A stretch of 52,628 nucleotides of DNA from Candidatus Omnitrophota bacterium (GCA_026387335.1 JAPLLX010000007.1:64243-116870), one strand, 5' to 3'; positions 26,165 through 34,099 are shown, numbered from the stretch's first letter. Notes: generated by a model from the sequence alone, not told the origin. Program-made: numbers and translations.

Positions 26165-26541
26165 AAGCGTTCTTTAACCGGCCGCAGATTGAAGAATAGG
26201 AAGACGAAACTGTGGTAAAGTATAGAGATTAAGTCTTTTAGGCCCTCAGGGATAAATGTGATCAATTCGCCGTTCAATTTAATCAGCCCTGAGAAAAGCA
26301 AAAGTTTGGTAATTATAATGTAGCCGGAGAAAAATAAAATAAGTATCCTCGCCCAATAGCGGTAATTCCAGAGCCCTGATCCTATTAATAGGGAGATTAA
26401 ACTTGAGATAAACACAAAAGTAAAAACTGCCGGGGATTTACTGGATAGGTGGAGTAACCCGGATAACGTAAGGCCCGCTATGGTAATTGAGCCGATGGAC
26501 AACTCCATAAAAGCAATTAGTCTAGTTATTTTAGCGGTCAT
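26152..26541 (-). CDS. Small four-helix membrane protein, unknown
   Basis: A 129-residue protein with about four hydrophobic segments (residues 8-30, 36-57, 63-87 and 103-120) and a basic tail. I do not recognise a named family. It overlaps the following TMTC-like gene by 13 bases, so a shared function at the membrane is likely. Its start lies 14 bases after a TATAAT box on the minus strand with no Shine-Dalgarno, so the mRNA leader would be only a few bases long. Confidence 0.7.
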   Translation of the reverse strand: MTAKITRLIAFMELSIGSITIAGLTLSGLLHLSSKSPAVFTFVFISSLISLLIGSGLWNYRYWARILILFFSGYIIITKLLLFSGLIKLNGELITFIPEGLKDLISILYHSFVFLFFNLRPVKERFCAR

Positions 26542-26555
26542 CTTGGATAAAAAAT

Positions 26556-26584
26556 ATTATATAGCCATTAAGCGCAGGCAGCAA
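26556..26584 (-). promoter_or_regulatory. Promoter for the minus-strand membrane-protein pair
   Basis: On the minus strand TTGCTG (26584-26579), a 17-base spacer and TATAAT (26561-26556) lead to ATG at 26541, 14 bases after the -10. It is divergent from the porin promoter at 26622; the two -35 boxes are 37 bases apart. Confidence 0.65.
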
Positions 26585-26621
26585 GCTTTTTTATAGCGGA
26601 AATTTCGTGGATAAAAAATCC

Positions 26622-26650
26622 TTGATAAATAAGGTTAGTTTCTATATAAT
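26622..26650 (+). promoter_or_regulatory. Promoter for the porin/sugar transporter operon
   Basis: TTGATA (26622-26627), 17 bases, TATAAT (26645-26650). The porin ATG lies only 11 bases after the -10, so the predicted leader is about 4-5 bases and there is no room for a ribosome site. Confidence 0.78.
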
Positions 26651-26661
26651 ACAACCTTAAT

Positions 26662-27960
26662 ATGAAGAAAATCGCCGCAATAGCGATTGCAATTTTATTC
26701 TTCCAAACTTGCGCGTCCGCGCAGGAGAAAACAATCTTTCAATCCTGGTGGCAGGGTGATAATTTTACCGGCAGCTGGAACGGCTTGAGACAAGAGCTTA
26801 GCGAGCGTGGGGTAGATATCAGCGGTTCTTACGTCATTGACCTCCTGACAAATGTCACCGGCGGGATAAGAGAACACCGTTTCCGTTATGATTCTTCCAT
26901 GGGGTTGGATATCAATGTCAACCTGGAGAAGACTTACGGTTTAAAAGGATTACAGTTCCATGTTTCCGGCGTTTACCGTCAGGGAAAGAATCTGGCTGAT
27001 GATATCGGCAATAGGTTCCCGCCTTCCAGCATCTACGGTTCAGAAGAAGCCCGGCTTTATAACCTTTATCTTGAGCAGGCGATGTTTAGTGATAAGGTAA
27101 GCCTGAAAGTCGGCAGGCTGGGGACCGGAGATGATTTCGCGCAATCCCCGCTTTATTGGACCTTTCTTACTAATTCCATTGACGGTTGTCCCATTACTTT
27201 ACCTATAAATTTCTTTTTCTCGGTTTATCCTACCGCTACCTGGGGCGCGCGCCTGAAAGTAAGTCCGGTAAGCGCGTTTACCTGGAAAGGCGGGATTTAC
27301 CATCAGGATTCCAAAGTAGGCCGCAATGAAGCGCACGGAGCGGACTTTACCTGGCGCAGCAATAAAGGGCTTCTTTTTATACAAGAGTTTAGTTTTCTGC
27401 CTAATCAATATAAAGAAGCTAAGGGCCTGCCGGGAAATTATAAGCTGGGGTTTTTTTATTCTACCGGTCGCTTTAACGATCTATACCGGGATGAAAATTC
27501 AAATTCCTACGCGCTTACTGGCCTGGCCCAGAAGAGGCGCTACGGAAATTACGGCCTTTATTTTCACGCTGACCAGATGCTTTACCGCGAACCGAATTCT
27601 CCGGACCAGGGTTTCACCCCGTTTTTTGTCCTGGTGCTTCAACCGTCAGATGTAAACGAAATCCCGTTTTTTATTGATTCCGGACTCACCTATAAAGGTT
27701 TGATCCCCGGCCGCGACCAGGATGTCTCAGGGATCGGGTTTGCCTACGGAAAATGGAGTAGAGATCTGAATAAACACCAGAATGATTCAGGGGATGCCCC
27801 GCAGAAATACGAAATGGTTATAGAGACCACCTATAAGATAGCTCTCAATCAATGGCTGTATCTCCAGCCGGATATCCAGTATATAATTAATCCTAAAGGC
27901 GGGAACCAGGATACTAACGATGCCCTGGTCATGGGCGCCAGAGTCGGCATTACATTCTAA
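26662..27960 (+). CDS. Carbohydrate-selective porin, OprB family
   Basis: A 432-residue outer-membrane protein. The signal peptide is MKKIAAIAIAILFFQTCASA with cleavage expected before QEK. The mature part is rich in aromatic-ended beta strands and has the family look GSWNGLRQELSERGVDISG near its start, ending in a terminal aromatic residue (VGITF), as expected for a Bam-inserted barrel. OprB porins pass glucose and other sugars. The MFS sugar transporter follows 17 bases downstream, giving an outer/inner membrane uptake pair. Almost no 5' leader is predicted. Confidence 0.87.
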   Translation: MKKIAAIAIAILFFQTCASAQEKTIFQSWWQGDNFTGSWNGLRQELSERGVDISGSYVIDLLTNVTGGIREHRFRYDSSMGLDINVNLEKTYGLKGLQFHVSGVYRQGKNLADDIGNRFPPSSIYGSEEARLYNLYLEQAMFSDKVSLKVGRLGTGDDFAQSPLYWTFLTNSIDGCPITLPINFFFSVYPTATWGARLKVSPVSAFTWKGGIYHQDSKVGRNEAHGADFTWRSNKGLLFIQEFSFLPNQYKEAKGLPGNYKLGFFYSTGRFNDLYRDENSNSYALTGLAQKRRYGNYGLYFHADQMLYREPNSPDQGFTPFFVLVLQPSDVNEIPFFIDSGLTYKGLIPGRDQDVSGIGFAYGKWSRDLNKHQNDSGDAPQKYEMVIETTYKIALNQWLYLQPDIQYIINPKGGNQDTNDALVMGARVGITF

Positions 27961-27977
27961 ATTAAGAAGGAGGAGTG

Positions 27978-29336
27978 ATGCTTATAATTTATGTTATTGC
28001 TTTTGTCGCGGCTTTAGCCGGGCTGCTTTTTGGTTATGACACAGGCGTAATATCCGGAGCCATACTTTTTATCAAAGACCAGTTTAACCTTACTTCGGCC
28101 GTTGTTGAAAGGGTAGTCAGCGCCGTATTGCTGGGAGCGGTAATAGGCGCGGCTTTTAGCGGAGCGATGGCGGATAAACTGGGTAGAAGGCGCAGCATTG
28201 TGCTCACCGCGATTCTTTTTGCATCAGGCGCTATTGGCAGCGCTTTTTCCCCGAATGTCCCCACTATAATCGCTTGCAGATTCTTAATCGGCTTGGCCAT
28301 AGGCGTAGCTTCTTATGTCGCCCCGCTTTATATCTCTGAGATTTCTCCTCCTGATGTAAGAGGGGCTCTGGTTTCCTTAAATCAGCTGATGATTACTTTC
28401 GGGATAGTTGTTTCTTACCTGGTTGATTATATGCTTACCATGGGCGGCGAACAGGAATGGCGTTGGATGTTTGGGCTGGGGGTAATACCGGCGATAATAT
28501 TGTTAATCGGTATGATATTTTTGCCGGAGTCTCCGCGCTGGTTAGTCTCGCGGGGGTTTATTGACCGGGCCCGCGAGGTCCTTAAGCGCACCAACAAGGG
28601 CAAGGACGCGGATAAGGAGATAGAAAATATTTCCAAGACCGTGACTGAGAAAGGATGTTGCTGGAAAGAAGTATTTCAGCCCTGGGTAAGGCCGGCGCTT
28701 TTAGTAGGCATTGCCCTGGCTTTTTTTCAGCAGGCAACCGGTATTAACACGATAATTTATTACGCCCCGACAATATTTGAGTTCGCGGGTTTTGGCTCGC
28801 ATAAGGTGGCGATATTGGCTACCGTCGGAGTAGGAGTAGTCAATGTTTTAATGACAATAGTAGCGATATGGCTCCTGGATAAAGTAGGCCGTAAACCCTT
28901 ATTATATATAGGTATGGCCGGGATGGCCTTAAGCTTGGTAGTGCTGGGGGTAGCGTTTTATCTACCCAGCCTGTCAAATTTACTAAAATGGATTGCCGTA
29001 GGCAGCGTATTATTTTATATTGCTTCATTTGCTATTAGCCTGGGGCCTATTTTCTGGTTGATTATAGCGGAAATTTATCCGTTAAAAATCCGGGGAAGGG
29101 CAATGAGCCTGGCTACTGTGGCCAACTGGGGTTTTAATATGTTGGTCGCGGCTACTTTCCTTACTCTTACCGAAAAACTTGGGCGGCCGGGGACGTTCTG
29201 GCTGTTTGCTCTGATCTCTGTTATCGGGATAATCTACTGTTATTTTTGCGTCCCAGAGACCAAAGGCCATACTTTGGAACAGATAGAGGAGCATTTGTAT
29301 AGCGGCAAGGGTTTAAGGAAATTAGGCTCAAGCTAA
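27978..29336 (+). CDS. MFS sugar:proton symporter (sugar porter family)
   Basis: A 452-residue, 12-helix major facilitator of the sugar porter family (XylE/GalP/AraE type). Signatures: LFGYDTGVISGA in helix 1, ADKLGRRRSI in the loop 2-3, PLYISEISPPDVRGALVS, the PESPRWLVSRG motif after helix 6, FFQQATGINTIIYYAPTIF in helix 7, LDKVGRKPLL, and PETKGHTLEQIEE at the C-terminus. The substrate is probably a hexose or pentose; it cannot be fixed from sequence alone. ATG 27978 is preferred over GTG 27975; AGGAGG lies 4 bases before it. It is coupled to the OprB porin. Confidence 0.92.
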   Translation: MLIIYVIAFVAALAGLLFGYDTGVISGAILFIKDQFNLTSAVVERVVSAVLLGAVIGAAFSGAMADKLGRRRSIVLTAILFASGAIGSAFSPNVPTIIACRFLIGLAIGVASYVAPLYISEISPPDVRGALVSLNQLMITFGIVVSYLVDYMLTMGGEQEWRWMFGLGVIPAIILLIGMIFLPESPRWLVSRGFIDRAREVLKRTNKGKDADKEIENISKTVTEKGCCWKEVFQPWVRPALLVGIALAFFQQATGINTIIYYAPTIFEFAGFGSHKVAILATVGVGVVNVLMTIVAIWLLDKVGRKPLLYIGMAGMALSLVVLGVAFYLPSLSNLLKWIAVGSVLFYIASFAISLGPIFWLIIAEIYPLKIRGRAMSLATVANWGFNMLVAATFLTLTEKLGRPGTFWLFALISVIGIIYCYFCVPETKGHTLEQIEEHLYSGKGLRKLGSS

Positions 29337-29391
29337 ATAAGCCTAAGCCAATCTATCTTAAAATCCAACCAAAATATAGGGAGGAATAAAG

Positions 29392-30042
29392 ATGCGGCGA
29401 TTTTTAGGGGTTTTCCTATTCGCTTTATTGTTTCTGACGGTATTAAGCAATTTTCTTGTTTATGAACACCGTCTGCGGAATAACTTTAGCGAGACAAGAG
29501 AACGGTTAATGCTCATTGCTTCCAATGCCGCGCTTTCTATAGATGCCGAAGATATTTTTAATATTCCTTTGGAGCAGAGATCTGAAGGGACTCCGGGATA
29601 TATGGTTATTTATCATAAATTAGTAGAGATTAAAAAAGCTAATCCTTCCATAAAATATGTTTATATCATGACTACTACGGGCCAGCCGGGAATCCTGCAA
29701 TATGTGGTTGATGCTGACCCGGTCCCTCAGATAATAACCGCGCACTGCCCTACTTCATTACCCGGAGATAAGTATGATGCCAGAATGTTTCCTGAAATGA
29801 TGGCTGCTTATAATGGACCTTCTGCTGATAAAAAGATCACTACTGATGTATGGGGGATATTTATTTCCGGTTATGCCCCTATCCGGGATTCAGAAGGAAG
29901 GTCGGTGGCAATCTTAGGCGTAGATAGCGATGCTTCTTCTATGCGGGATATGCAAAAAGGCGCTAAGGTCCGTGGAAAAATCGCGTTATTCGCCGGGATC
30001 TTGTTCCTTGTTTCATTTATAACTTTAATTAAAAGAGGGTAG
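29392..30042 (+). CDS. Membrane-anchored Cache-type sensor domain without output domain
   Basis: A 216-residue protein with an N-terminal membrane helix (about residues 4-22), a periplasmic domain and a second helix near residues 196-213, ending four residues later. The periplasmic part resembles Cache/PDC sensor domains: IKYVYIMTTTG, YVVDADP, then DVWGIFISGYAPI and VAILGVDSDASS. Such domains usually feed histidine kinases, chemoreceptors or cyclases, but here the protein stops after the second helix and no output domain follows. It is either a stand-alone sensor with a partner elsewhere or a shortened receptor. GGGAGG precedes the start. It follows the sugar transport genes. Confidence 0.72.
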   Translation: MRRFLGVFLFALLFLTVLSNFLVYEHRLRNNFSETRERLMLIASNAALSIDAEDIFNIPLEQRSEGTPGYMVIYHKLVEIKKANPSIKYVYIMTTTGQPGILQYVVDADPVPQIITAHCPTSLPGDKYDARMFPEMMAAYNGPSADKKITTDVWGIFISGYAPIRDSEGRSVAILGVDSDASSMRDMQKGAKVRGKIALFAGILFLVSFITLIKRG

Positions 30043-30046
30043 AGCG

Positions 30047-30721
30047 ATTAAAGCAATTATTTTATCAGCGGTCTTATTGTTTGGCGTTTTCTCTGTCAAT
30101 CTTTGCTCTGCGCAAGAGCCTATTGAAATAATTTCTTATGATATCAAACCTATAGGGGTTTGCGAGTACCAGGATTTTGGTCCGATAGAATACAGCGGCA
30201 GTAAAGTAAATTTGTGTGTTTTTAAAACAAAAGTAACGGGATTTGAGGATAAGGAAGTGATCTTTAGTGACCTCCAGACCCGCCTGCCTGTTTTAGTTAA
30301 ACGCGATATTTCAATCTGGATCCATAAAGAGAACATTACCGAAGAATATTTCCCTAAGAGTAATAGCTTAAAGCTGACCAAGTTTGAAGGTGGCAAGAAA
30401 ACGGAAGAATATTTTATCAAAGGGAGCGCTCCTATACAAAGCGCTATTCTGGTTCCTTTTTCTCTGCGCAATGTCCCGGAGTTAAAAATAGGCTCTACCT
30501 TTGATATAGTCTTGCCTCAAGAATTCAGGGTAAAATTATCTTCAATAGAAGAAGTGACTGTCGCCGCCGGTACATTTAAAGCGTATCATTTTACCAGCAC
30601 TCCCCCGAAATTTGAAATATGGATCAGCGCCGATGAGCTTAGGCTGCCGGTTAAGATCAAGGGCCTGGGCGCGTTCTCTTATACTTTAGAGATGAAAAAG
30701 CGCGTGGCTAATAAAAGGTAA
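30047..30721 (+). CDS. Secreted DUF3108-like protein, probable ATT start
   Basis: A periplasmic protein of about 224 residues. From an ATT at 30047 the frame reads MKAIILSAVLLFGVFSV, then NLCSAQEP, a complete signal peptide. AGAGGG ends 7 bases upstream. The first standard start codon (TTG 30077) would cut the signal peptide in half. The mature part is beta-rich with paired motifs (ITEEYFPKSNSLKL, AGTFKAYHFTSTPPKFEIWI, DELRLPVKIKG) like DUF3108 proteins, whose role in envelope biogenesis is unclear. It starts 4 bases after the Cache-protein stop and is followed by a DUF2062 gene 3 bases later. Confidence 0.75.
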   Translation: MKAIILSAVLLFGVFSVNLCSAQEPIEIISYDIKPIGVCEYQDFGPIEYSGSKVNLCVFKTKVTGFEDKEVIFSDLQTRLPVLVKRDISIWIHKENITEEYFPKSNSLKLTKFEGGKKTEEYFIKGSAPIQSAILVPFSLRNVPELKIGSTFDIVLPQEFRVKLSSIEEVTVAAGTFKAYHFTSTPPKFEIWISADELRLPVKIKGLGAFSYTLEMKKRVANKR

Positions 30722-30724
30722 CTT

Positions 30725-31183
30725 TTGAGCTTAAAATCGAAATTCAAAATAATCCTAGCTAAGCTTGTCCTGCAAAACTCTACGCCCAACGGAATAGCCT
30801 TGGGTATTGCCATCGGAGTTTTTATCGGGATCCTTCCGATTTACGGCCTGCATACAATCCTTGTGGTTATTGCCGCCATAATCGTGCGGCCGGCGAACAA
30901 AGTCGCCATTTTTTTAGGGACGAATATTTCTCTTCCGCCCACAGTCCCATTTATAACCTGGGCCGGCTATGAGGTCGGTAGGTTTATGTTTAAAGGCAGG
31001 TTCGACCCTCTTAGCTGGTCGGATTTTCAAAATATAACCTTCCAGAAGATCGCTATGCGTTATCAACCTTTATTTTTCGGGAGTGTAGTCCTAGGGTTTA
31101 TTTGCGCGGCAGTGGCTTACCTTTTAACCTTCTTCATAGTCAGGAATATAATCAACAGAAGGAAGCATGTCTCAGGAATTTAA
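30725..31183 (+). CDS. DUF2062 membrane protein
   Basis: A 152-residue membrane protein of the DUF2062 family, function unknown. Characteristic features are STPNGIALGIAIGVFIGILP after an amphipathic start, then a hydrophobic hairpin, NKVAIFLGTNISLPPTVPF, and a last pair of helices. TTG at 30725 is the likely start with AAGG 6 bases upstream. DUF2062 members often sit near envelope or glycosylation genes. It overlaps the following acetyltransferase by 17 bases. Confidence 0.78.
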   Translation: MSLKSKFKIILAKLVLQNSTPNGIALGIAIGVFIGILPIYGLHTILVVIAAIIVRPANKVAIFLGTNISLPPTVPFITWAGYEVGRFMFKGRFDPLSWSDFQNITFQKIAMRYQPLFFGSVVLGFICAAVAYLLTFFIVRNIINRRKHVSGI

Positions 31184-31826
31184 AGCCAATATAAGAAAGT
31201 TTGAGTCCAGGGATAAGGATGCAGTTAGGCAGATTGCTTATGCTACTGCTTTCATGGGAGAGCCGGCTGCGGTATTCTTTGACGGAGCGGATATTGTCAG
31301 CGCTGCCCTGACCGCCTATTTTACAGATTACGAGCCGCAGTCATGTTTTGTGGCTGAAGTTGACGCGCAAGTGGTCGGTTTTCTTAGCGGGGCCAGGAAT
31401 AAGGTTGAGCTGGAAAGGGTATCCAATAATAAAATATTCCTAGATTTATTTTGGAGGGCTTTAAAAAGCGGTATTCTCTTAAGAAGCAAGAATATAAATT
31501 TTATCTGGCGTTGTTTATGGGATATGCTTAAGGGCAGGCTGGTAGCCCCGGATTTTAGCCAAGAGTACCCGGCTATTCTCCATATTAATATCAGGAAAGA
31601 ATTCCGCGGCTCGAATATCGGCTCGGGGTTAATCAGTAGCTATTTAAGCTACCTTAAGGATGAGGGGGTTAAAGGAGTGCATTTAGCTACAATGTCTGAT
31701 AAAGCTGCTAATTTCTTCTCAAGGCAGGGATTCAAATTATTATATACAAGTAGAAGATCGTATTTCAGGCATATATTACACAGGGATGTCCCGCTTTATA
31801 TCTATGGGATGAAGTTAGCAGGTTAA
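31167..31826 (+). CDS. GNAT-family N-acetyltransferase
   Basis: A 219-residue GNAT acetyltransferase, acetyl-CoA dependent. The cofactor loop is near residues 140-152, RKEFRGSNIGSGLISSYL (the R-x-x-x-x-G/A pattern), and the C-terminal part has GVHLATMSDKAANFFSRQGF, typical of the family. The substrate is unknown. There is an insertion of basic and aromatic residues (LRSKNINFIWRCLWDML) between the two halves. The start lies inside the DUF2062 gene, so coupled translation is probable. Confidence 0.8.
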   Translation: MSQEFKANIRKFESRDKDAVRQIAYATAFMGEPAAVFFDGADIVSAALTAYFTDYEPQSCFVAEVDAQVVGFLSGARNKVELERVSNNKIFLDLFWRALKSGILLRSKNINFIWRCLWDMLKGRLVAPDFSQEYPAILHINIRKEFRGSNIGSGLISSYLSYLKDEGVKGVHLATMSDKAANFFSRQGFKLLYTSRRSYFRHILHRDVPLYIYGMKLAG

Positions 31827-31841
31827 TTTTGGAGAATATTC

Positions 31842-31870
31842 TTGATATGGCAGGTTATTGCGTATATAAT
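31842..31870 (+). promoter_or_regulatory. Promoter for the EF-hand-like protein gene
   Basis: TTGATA (31842-31847), 17-base spacer, TATAAT (31865-31870), followed by a normal leader and AAAAGGAG before ATG 31922. Confidence 0.8.
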
Positions 31871-31921
31871 TACTTTAAAGAATAAGGCGCAATACTATTT
31901 TGGTAGAAAAAAGGAGAAAGT

Positions 31922-32314
31922 ATGAAAAAGATTGCCGTAATTATTATTTTCTTATTTGTTTTATTTTTTGCAGGTATTTATTTGGGGTATGCTCAAGTAG
32001 CCCCGGCAGCTAACCCGGCGTTAACCAGGACAGTGGACGTGAATAAGGACGGGAAAGCGGACATAACTTATTATAATGACGGAAAGAACGTAGCAAAAAT
32101 TGAAGCCGATACCAACTATGACGGTAAACCCGATACTACAGTCCATTTAAAAGACGGGAAATTTGAGTCCGCGGAAGTGGATACAAATAATGACGGCAAG
32201 ATTGAGAAGAGATATTATGACGCCCCGTCATTTAGCGAATGGTTAAATAAAAACCATTCTGAATTCCACGATGATATGTATTTCTCTAACGGAATATTTA
32301 CCGCAAGATATTAA
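31922..32314 (+). CDS. Secreted protein with EF-hand-like calcium repeats
   Basis: A 130-residue exported protein. The signal peptide or anchor covers residues 1-24 (MKKIAVIIIFLFVLFFAG start). Three repeats carry calcium-loop patterns: DVNKDGKADI, DTNYDGKPDT and DTNNDGKIEK, each followed by a short beta strand. The loops match D-x-[ND]-x-D-G and suggest calcium binding in the periplasm or at the cell surface. The last ~35 residues (YDAPSFSEWLNKNHSEF onward) are unlike the repeats and not recognised. It has its own consensus promoter. Confidence 0.75.
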   Translation: MKKIAVIIIFLFVLFFAGIYLGYAQVAPAANPALTRTVDVNKDGKADITYYNDGKNVAKIEADTNYDGKPDTTVHLKDGKFESAEVDTNNDGKIEKRYYDAPSFSEWLNKNHSEFHDDMYFSNGIFTARY

Positions 32315-32349
32315 TAAATATAAATCCAATCCTTAAACCCAATCTAAGA

Positions 32350-33009
32350 TTGAAGAATAATATTTTTCTAATAATGTGGTTATTCGTATTATTGACTGTA
32401 AGGGCTTATGCCTACGATAACCACGATTTTCAGATATGGAATACCGATGTTGAGGAATTTAAAGTAAATAAAACTTCTAAAATAACTTTTGAGCAGGAAT
32501 TCCGCTGGGGAGACAATGCCAGCGAATTCTATTACCAGCATTATGACGTAGGCTACGCCTATCTTCTGAATAAGTATTTTAACTTCGGGGGAGGCTTCCG
32601 TTATATCGAACAAAAGACCAGCGGTAAATTTAAGGAAGAAGATGAGCCGTATTTAGTGGCTTTTATGTTTTGGAATCCGGGAGGTTTTAACCTTTCTGAC
32701 CGATTCCGCGCTGAATACCGGCATTTTGATTATCAGACGGATTCCTGGAGATTACGTAACAAACTGGATATTAAGCTGCCCTGGAAATTCACCAGATTTG
32801 AATTTCAGCCGATGGTTGCCGATGAGGTTTTCTTTAAGGTTAACGGAGGCGATTTGAACGAGAACAGGTTATTTGCCGGTTTTGCTTTTAACCTGCTTAA
32901 GAATTTAAAGGGAGAAATTTGTTATATGCTTAGAAGCACCAAGAACAGCGGAATTTGCACCTGGAGCGATACAAATGTCCTGAACACGAAGTTAAAGTTA
33001 AGTTTTTAG
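32350..33009 (+). CDS. DUF2490 outer-membrane beta-barrel protein
   Basis: A 219-residue exported protein with a signal peptide (MKNNIFLIMWLFVLLTVRAYA) and alternating strands with aromatic edges; FGGGFRYIEQ, FRAEYRHFDYQ and the final LKLSF fit the DUF2490 family of small outer-membrane barrels, function unknown. The start is taken as TTG 32350 because it gives a full signal peptide; no Shine-Dalgarno is visible before it. It lies 35 bases after the calcium-repeat gene and is probably on the same transcript. Confidence 0.75.
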   Translation: MKNNIFLIMWLFVLLTVRAYAYDNHDFQIWNTDVEEFKVNKTSKITFEQEFRWGDNASEFYYQHYDVGYAYLLNKYFNFGGGFRYIEQKTSGKFKEEDEPYLVAFMFWNPGGFNLSDRFRAEYRHFDYQTDSWRLRNKLDIKLPWKFTRFEFQPMVADEVFFKVNGGDLNENRLFAGFAFNLLKNLKGEICYMLRSTKNSGICTWSDTNVLNTKLKLSF

Positions 33010-33021
33010 CATTAGAAACGC

Positions 33022-33049
33022 TTGACAAAAGTTTGTTTTGTGTTTTAAT
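33022..33049 (+). promoter_or_regulatory. Promoter of the TPP riboswitch-thi4 transcript
   Basis: TTGACA (33022-33027), 16 bases, TTTAAT (33044-33049), a few bases before the riboswitch. Confidence 0.72.
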
Positions 33050-33062
33050 GAATATGTAATCG

Positions 33063-33160
33063 CATTACGGGGAGGTCGTGATAGCGGCCTGAGAGTCTTC
33101 GTTAAGACGGAGTTACCCGAGAAACCTGATCTGGATAATGCCAGCGGAGGGAAGGATTAG
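33063..33160 (+). promoter_or_regulatory. TPP riboswitch (THI element)
   Basis: The conserved thi-box parts are present in order: GGGGAG, CTGAGAG, a variable P3 arm, ACCCGAGAAACCTGATCTGG and ATAATGCCAGCG followed by AGGGAAGG. Thiamine pyrophosphate binding is expected to switch the downstream hairpin at 33168. The target is thi4, consistent with feedback control of thiamine synthesis. Confidence 0.95.
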
Positions 33161-33167
33161 AATATCA

Positions 33168-33196
33168 GCCCTTATGCACCTGGCCTAAGGGCTTTT
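33168..33196 (+). terminator. Riboswitch-controlled terminator
   Basis: GCCCTTA (33168-33174) pairs with TAAGGGC (33186-33192) and is followed by TTTT. It lies between the riboswitch and the thi4 ribosome site, so premature termination is the likely output. Confidence 0.82.
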
Positions 33197-33216
33197 CTAT
33201 TTAAAAAGGAGGAGGC

Positions 33217-33990
33217 ATGAAACTGGATGAGATCAAGATATCGCGGGCAATAATTGAATCCTATGAGCAGAAATTACTTAACGCTTTAGAAGCGGATGTG
33301 GCAATTGTTGGAGCTGGCCCCGCAGGCATGGTCTGTGGGTATTATCTGGCCAAGGCCGGCAAGAAAGTCGTTTTATTTGAAAGAAAGCTTTCTGTCGGAG
33401 GAGGGATGTGGGGCGGCGGTATTATGTTTAATGAAATAGTGATTCAGGAAGAGGCCAGAAAGATCCTGGATGAGCTTGGGGTCAGGACAAGAATTTATGA
33501 AAAAGGTTACTATTTAGCTGATTCAATTGACGCTGTTTCAACAATATGCTCTAAAGCTGTGCACGCGGGTTTAAAGGTTTTTAACCTGATTAGCGCTGAA
33601 GATGTTATGGTCAGAAGCAAACGGGTCTGCGGTTTAGTCTTAAACTGGACTGCTGTAGAAATGGCTAATTTACATGTTGACCCCATCACGATGCGGGCCA
33701 AATTTGTGGTTGACGCAACCGGGCATCCGGCCGAGGTCGCGCGTATAGTCGAGCGCAAATCCGGCATTAAGCTGAATACCAAGACAGGCAAGCTGGCAGG
33801 GGAGCAGTCCATGTGCGCCCAGGTTGGAGAAGAAACGATTGTAAAGAATTCCAAAGAAATATGCCCCGGGCTTTACGCCTGCGGAATGTGCGCCAACGCG
33901 GTATTCGGCGGGCCGCGCATGGGCCCGATTTTTGGCGGTATGCTGCTAGCCGGAAGAAAAGTCGCCCAAGACCTGCTTAAGAGATTATAA
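33217..33990 (+). CDS. thi4: Thiazole synthase Thi4, histidine (sulfide-using) type
   Basis: A 257-residue Thi4-family enzyme that builds the thiazole moiety of thiamine from NAD and glycine. The FAD/NAD-fold motif is [19 protein letters not shown], followed by [33 protein letters not shown] closes the protein. Where the yeast suicide enzyme has its sulfur-donating cysteine, this protein has His153 ([13 protein letters not shown]), as in methanogen Thi4, which uses free sulfide and turns over. GGAGGAGG precedes the start. No other thiamine gene is in the window. A strong terminator follows. Confidence 0.94.
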   Translation: MKLDEIKISRAIIESYEQKLLNALEADVAIVGAGPAGMVCGYYLAKAGKKVVLFERKLSVGGGMWGGGIMFNEIVIQEEARKILDELGVRTRIYEKGYYLADSIDAVSTICSKAVHAGLKVFNLISAEDVMVRSKRVCGLVLNWTAVEMANLHVDPITMRAKFVVDATGHPAEVARIVERKSGIKLNTKTGKLAGEQSMCAQVGEETIVKNSKEICPGLYACGMCANAVFGGPRMGPIFGGMLLAGRKVAQDLLKRL

Positions 33991-34006
33991 AGCCGTTAGT
34001 TAAGCT

Positions 34007-34043
34007 AAAGGCCCTGAGATGATCAAGAAATCAGGGCCTTTTT
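34007..34043 (+). terminator. Rho-independent terminator after thi4
   Basis: AAAGGCCCTGA (34007-34017) pairs with TCAGGGCCTTT (34031-34041) with continuing T residues. The 11-bp stem separates thi4 from the tetR operon. Confidence 0.9.
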
Positions 34044-34070
34044 GTTTTGTCTAAATCCTAAAAAATATAC

Positions 34071-34099
34071 TTGACAAATGCCAAAAATGAATATAAAAT
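34071..34099 (+). promoter_or_regulatory. Promoter of the tetR-efflux operon
   Basis: TTGACA (34071-34076), 17 bases, TAAAAT (34094-34099). The ATG at 34107 begins 8 bases after the end of the -10, the expected transcription start, so the mRNA would be leaderless. Confidence 0.75.

Noticed and set aside
33063-33196. A tRNA-like or small coding gene before thi4
   Set aside because: The conserved thi-box core explains the segment completely as a TPP riboswitch with its terminator.
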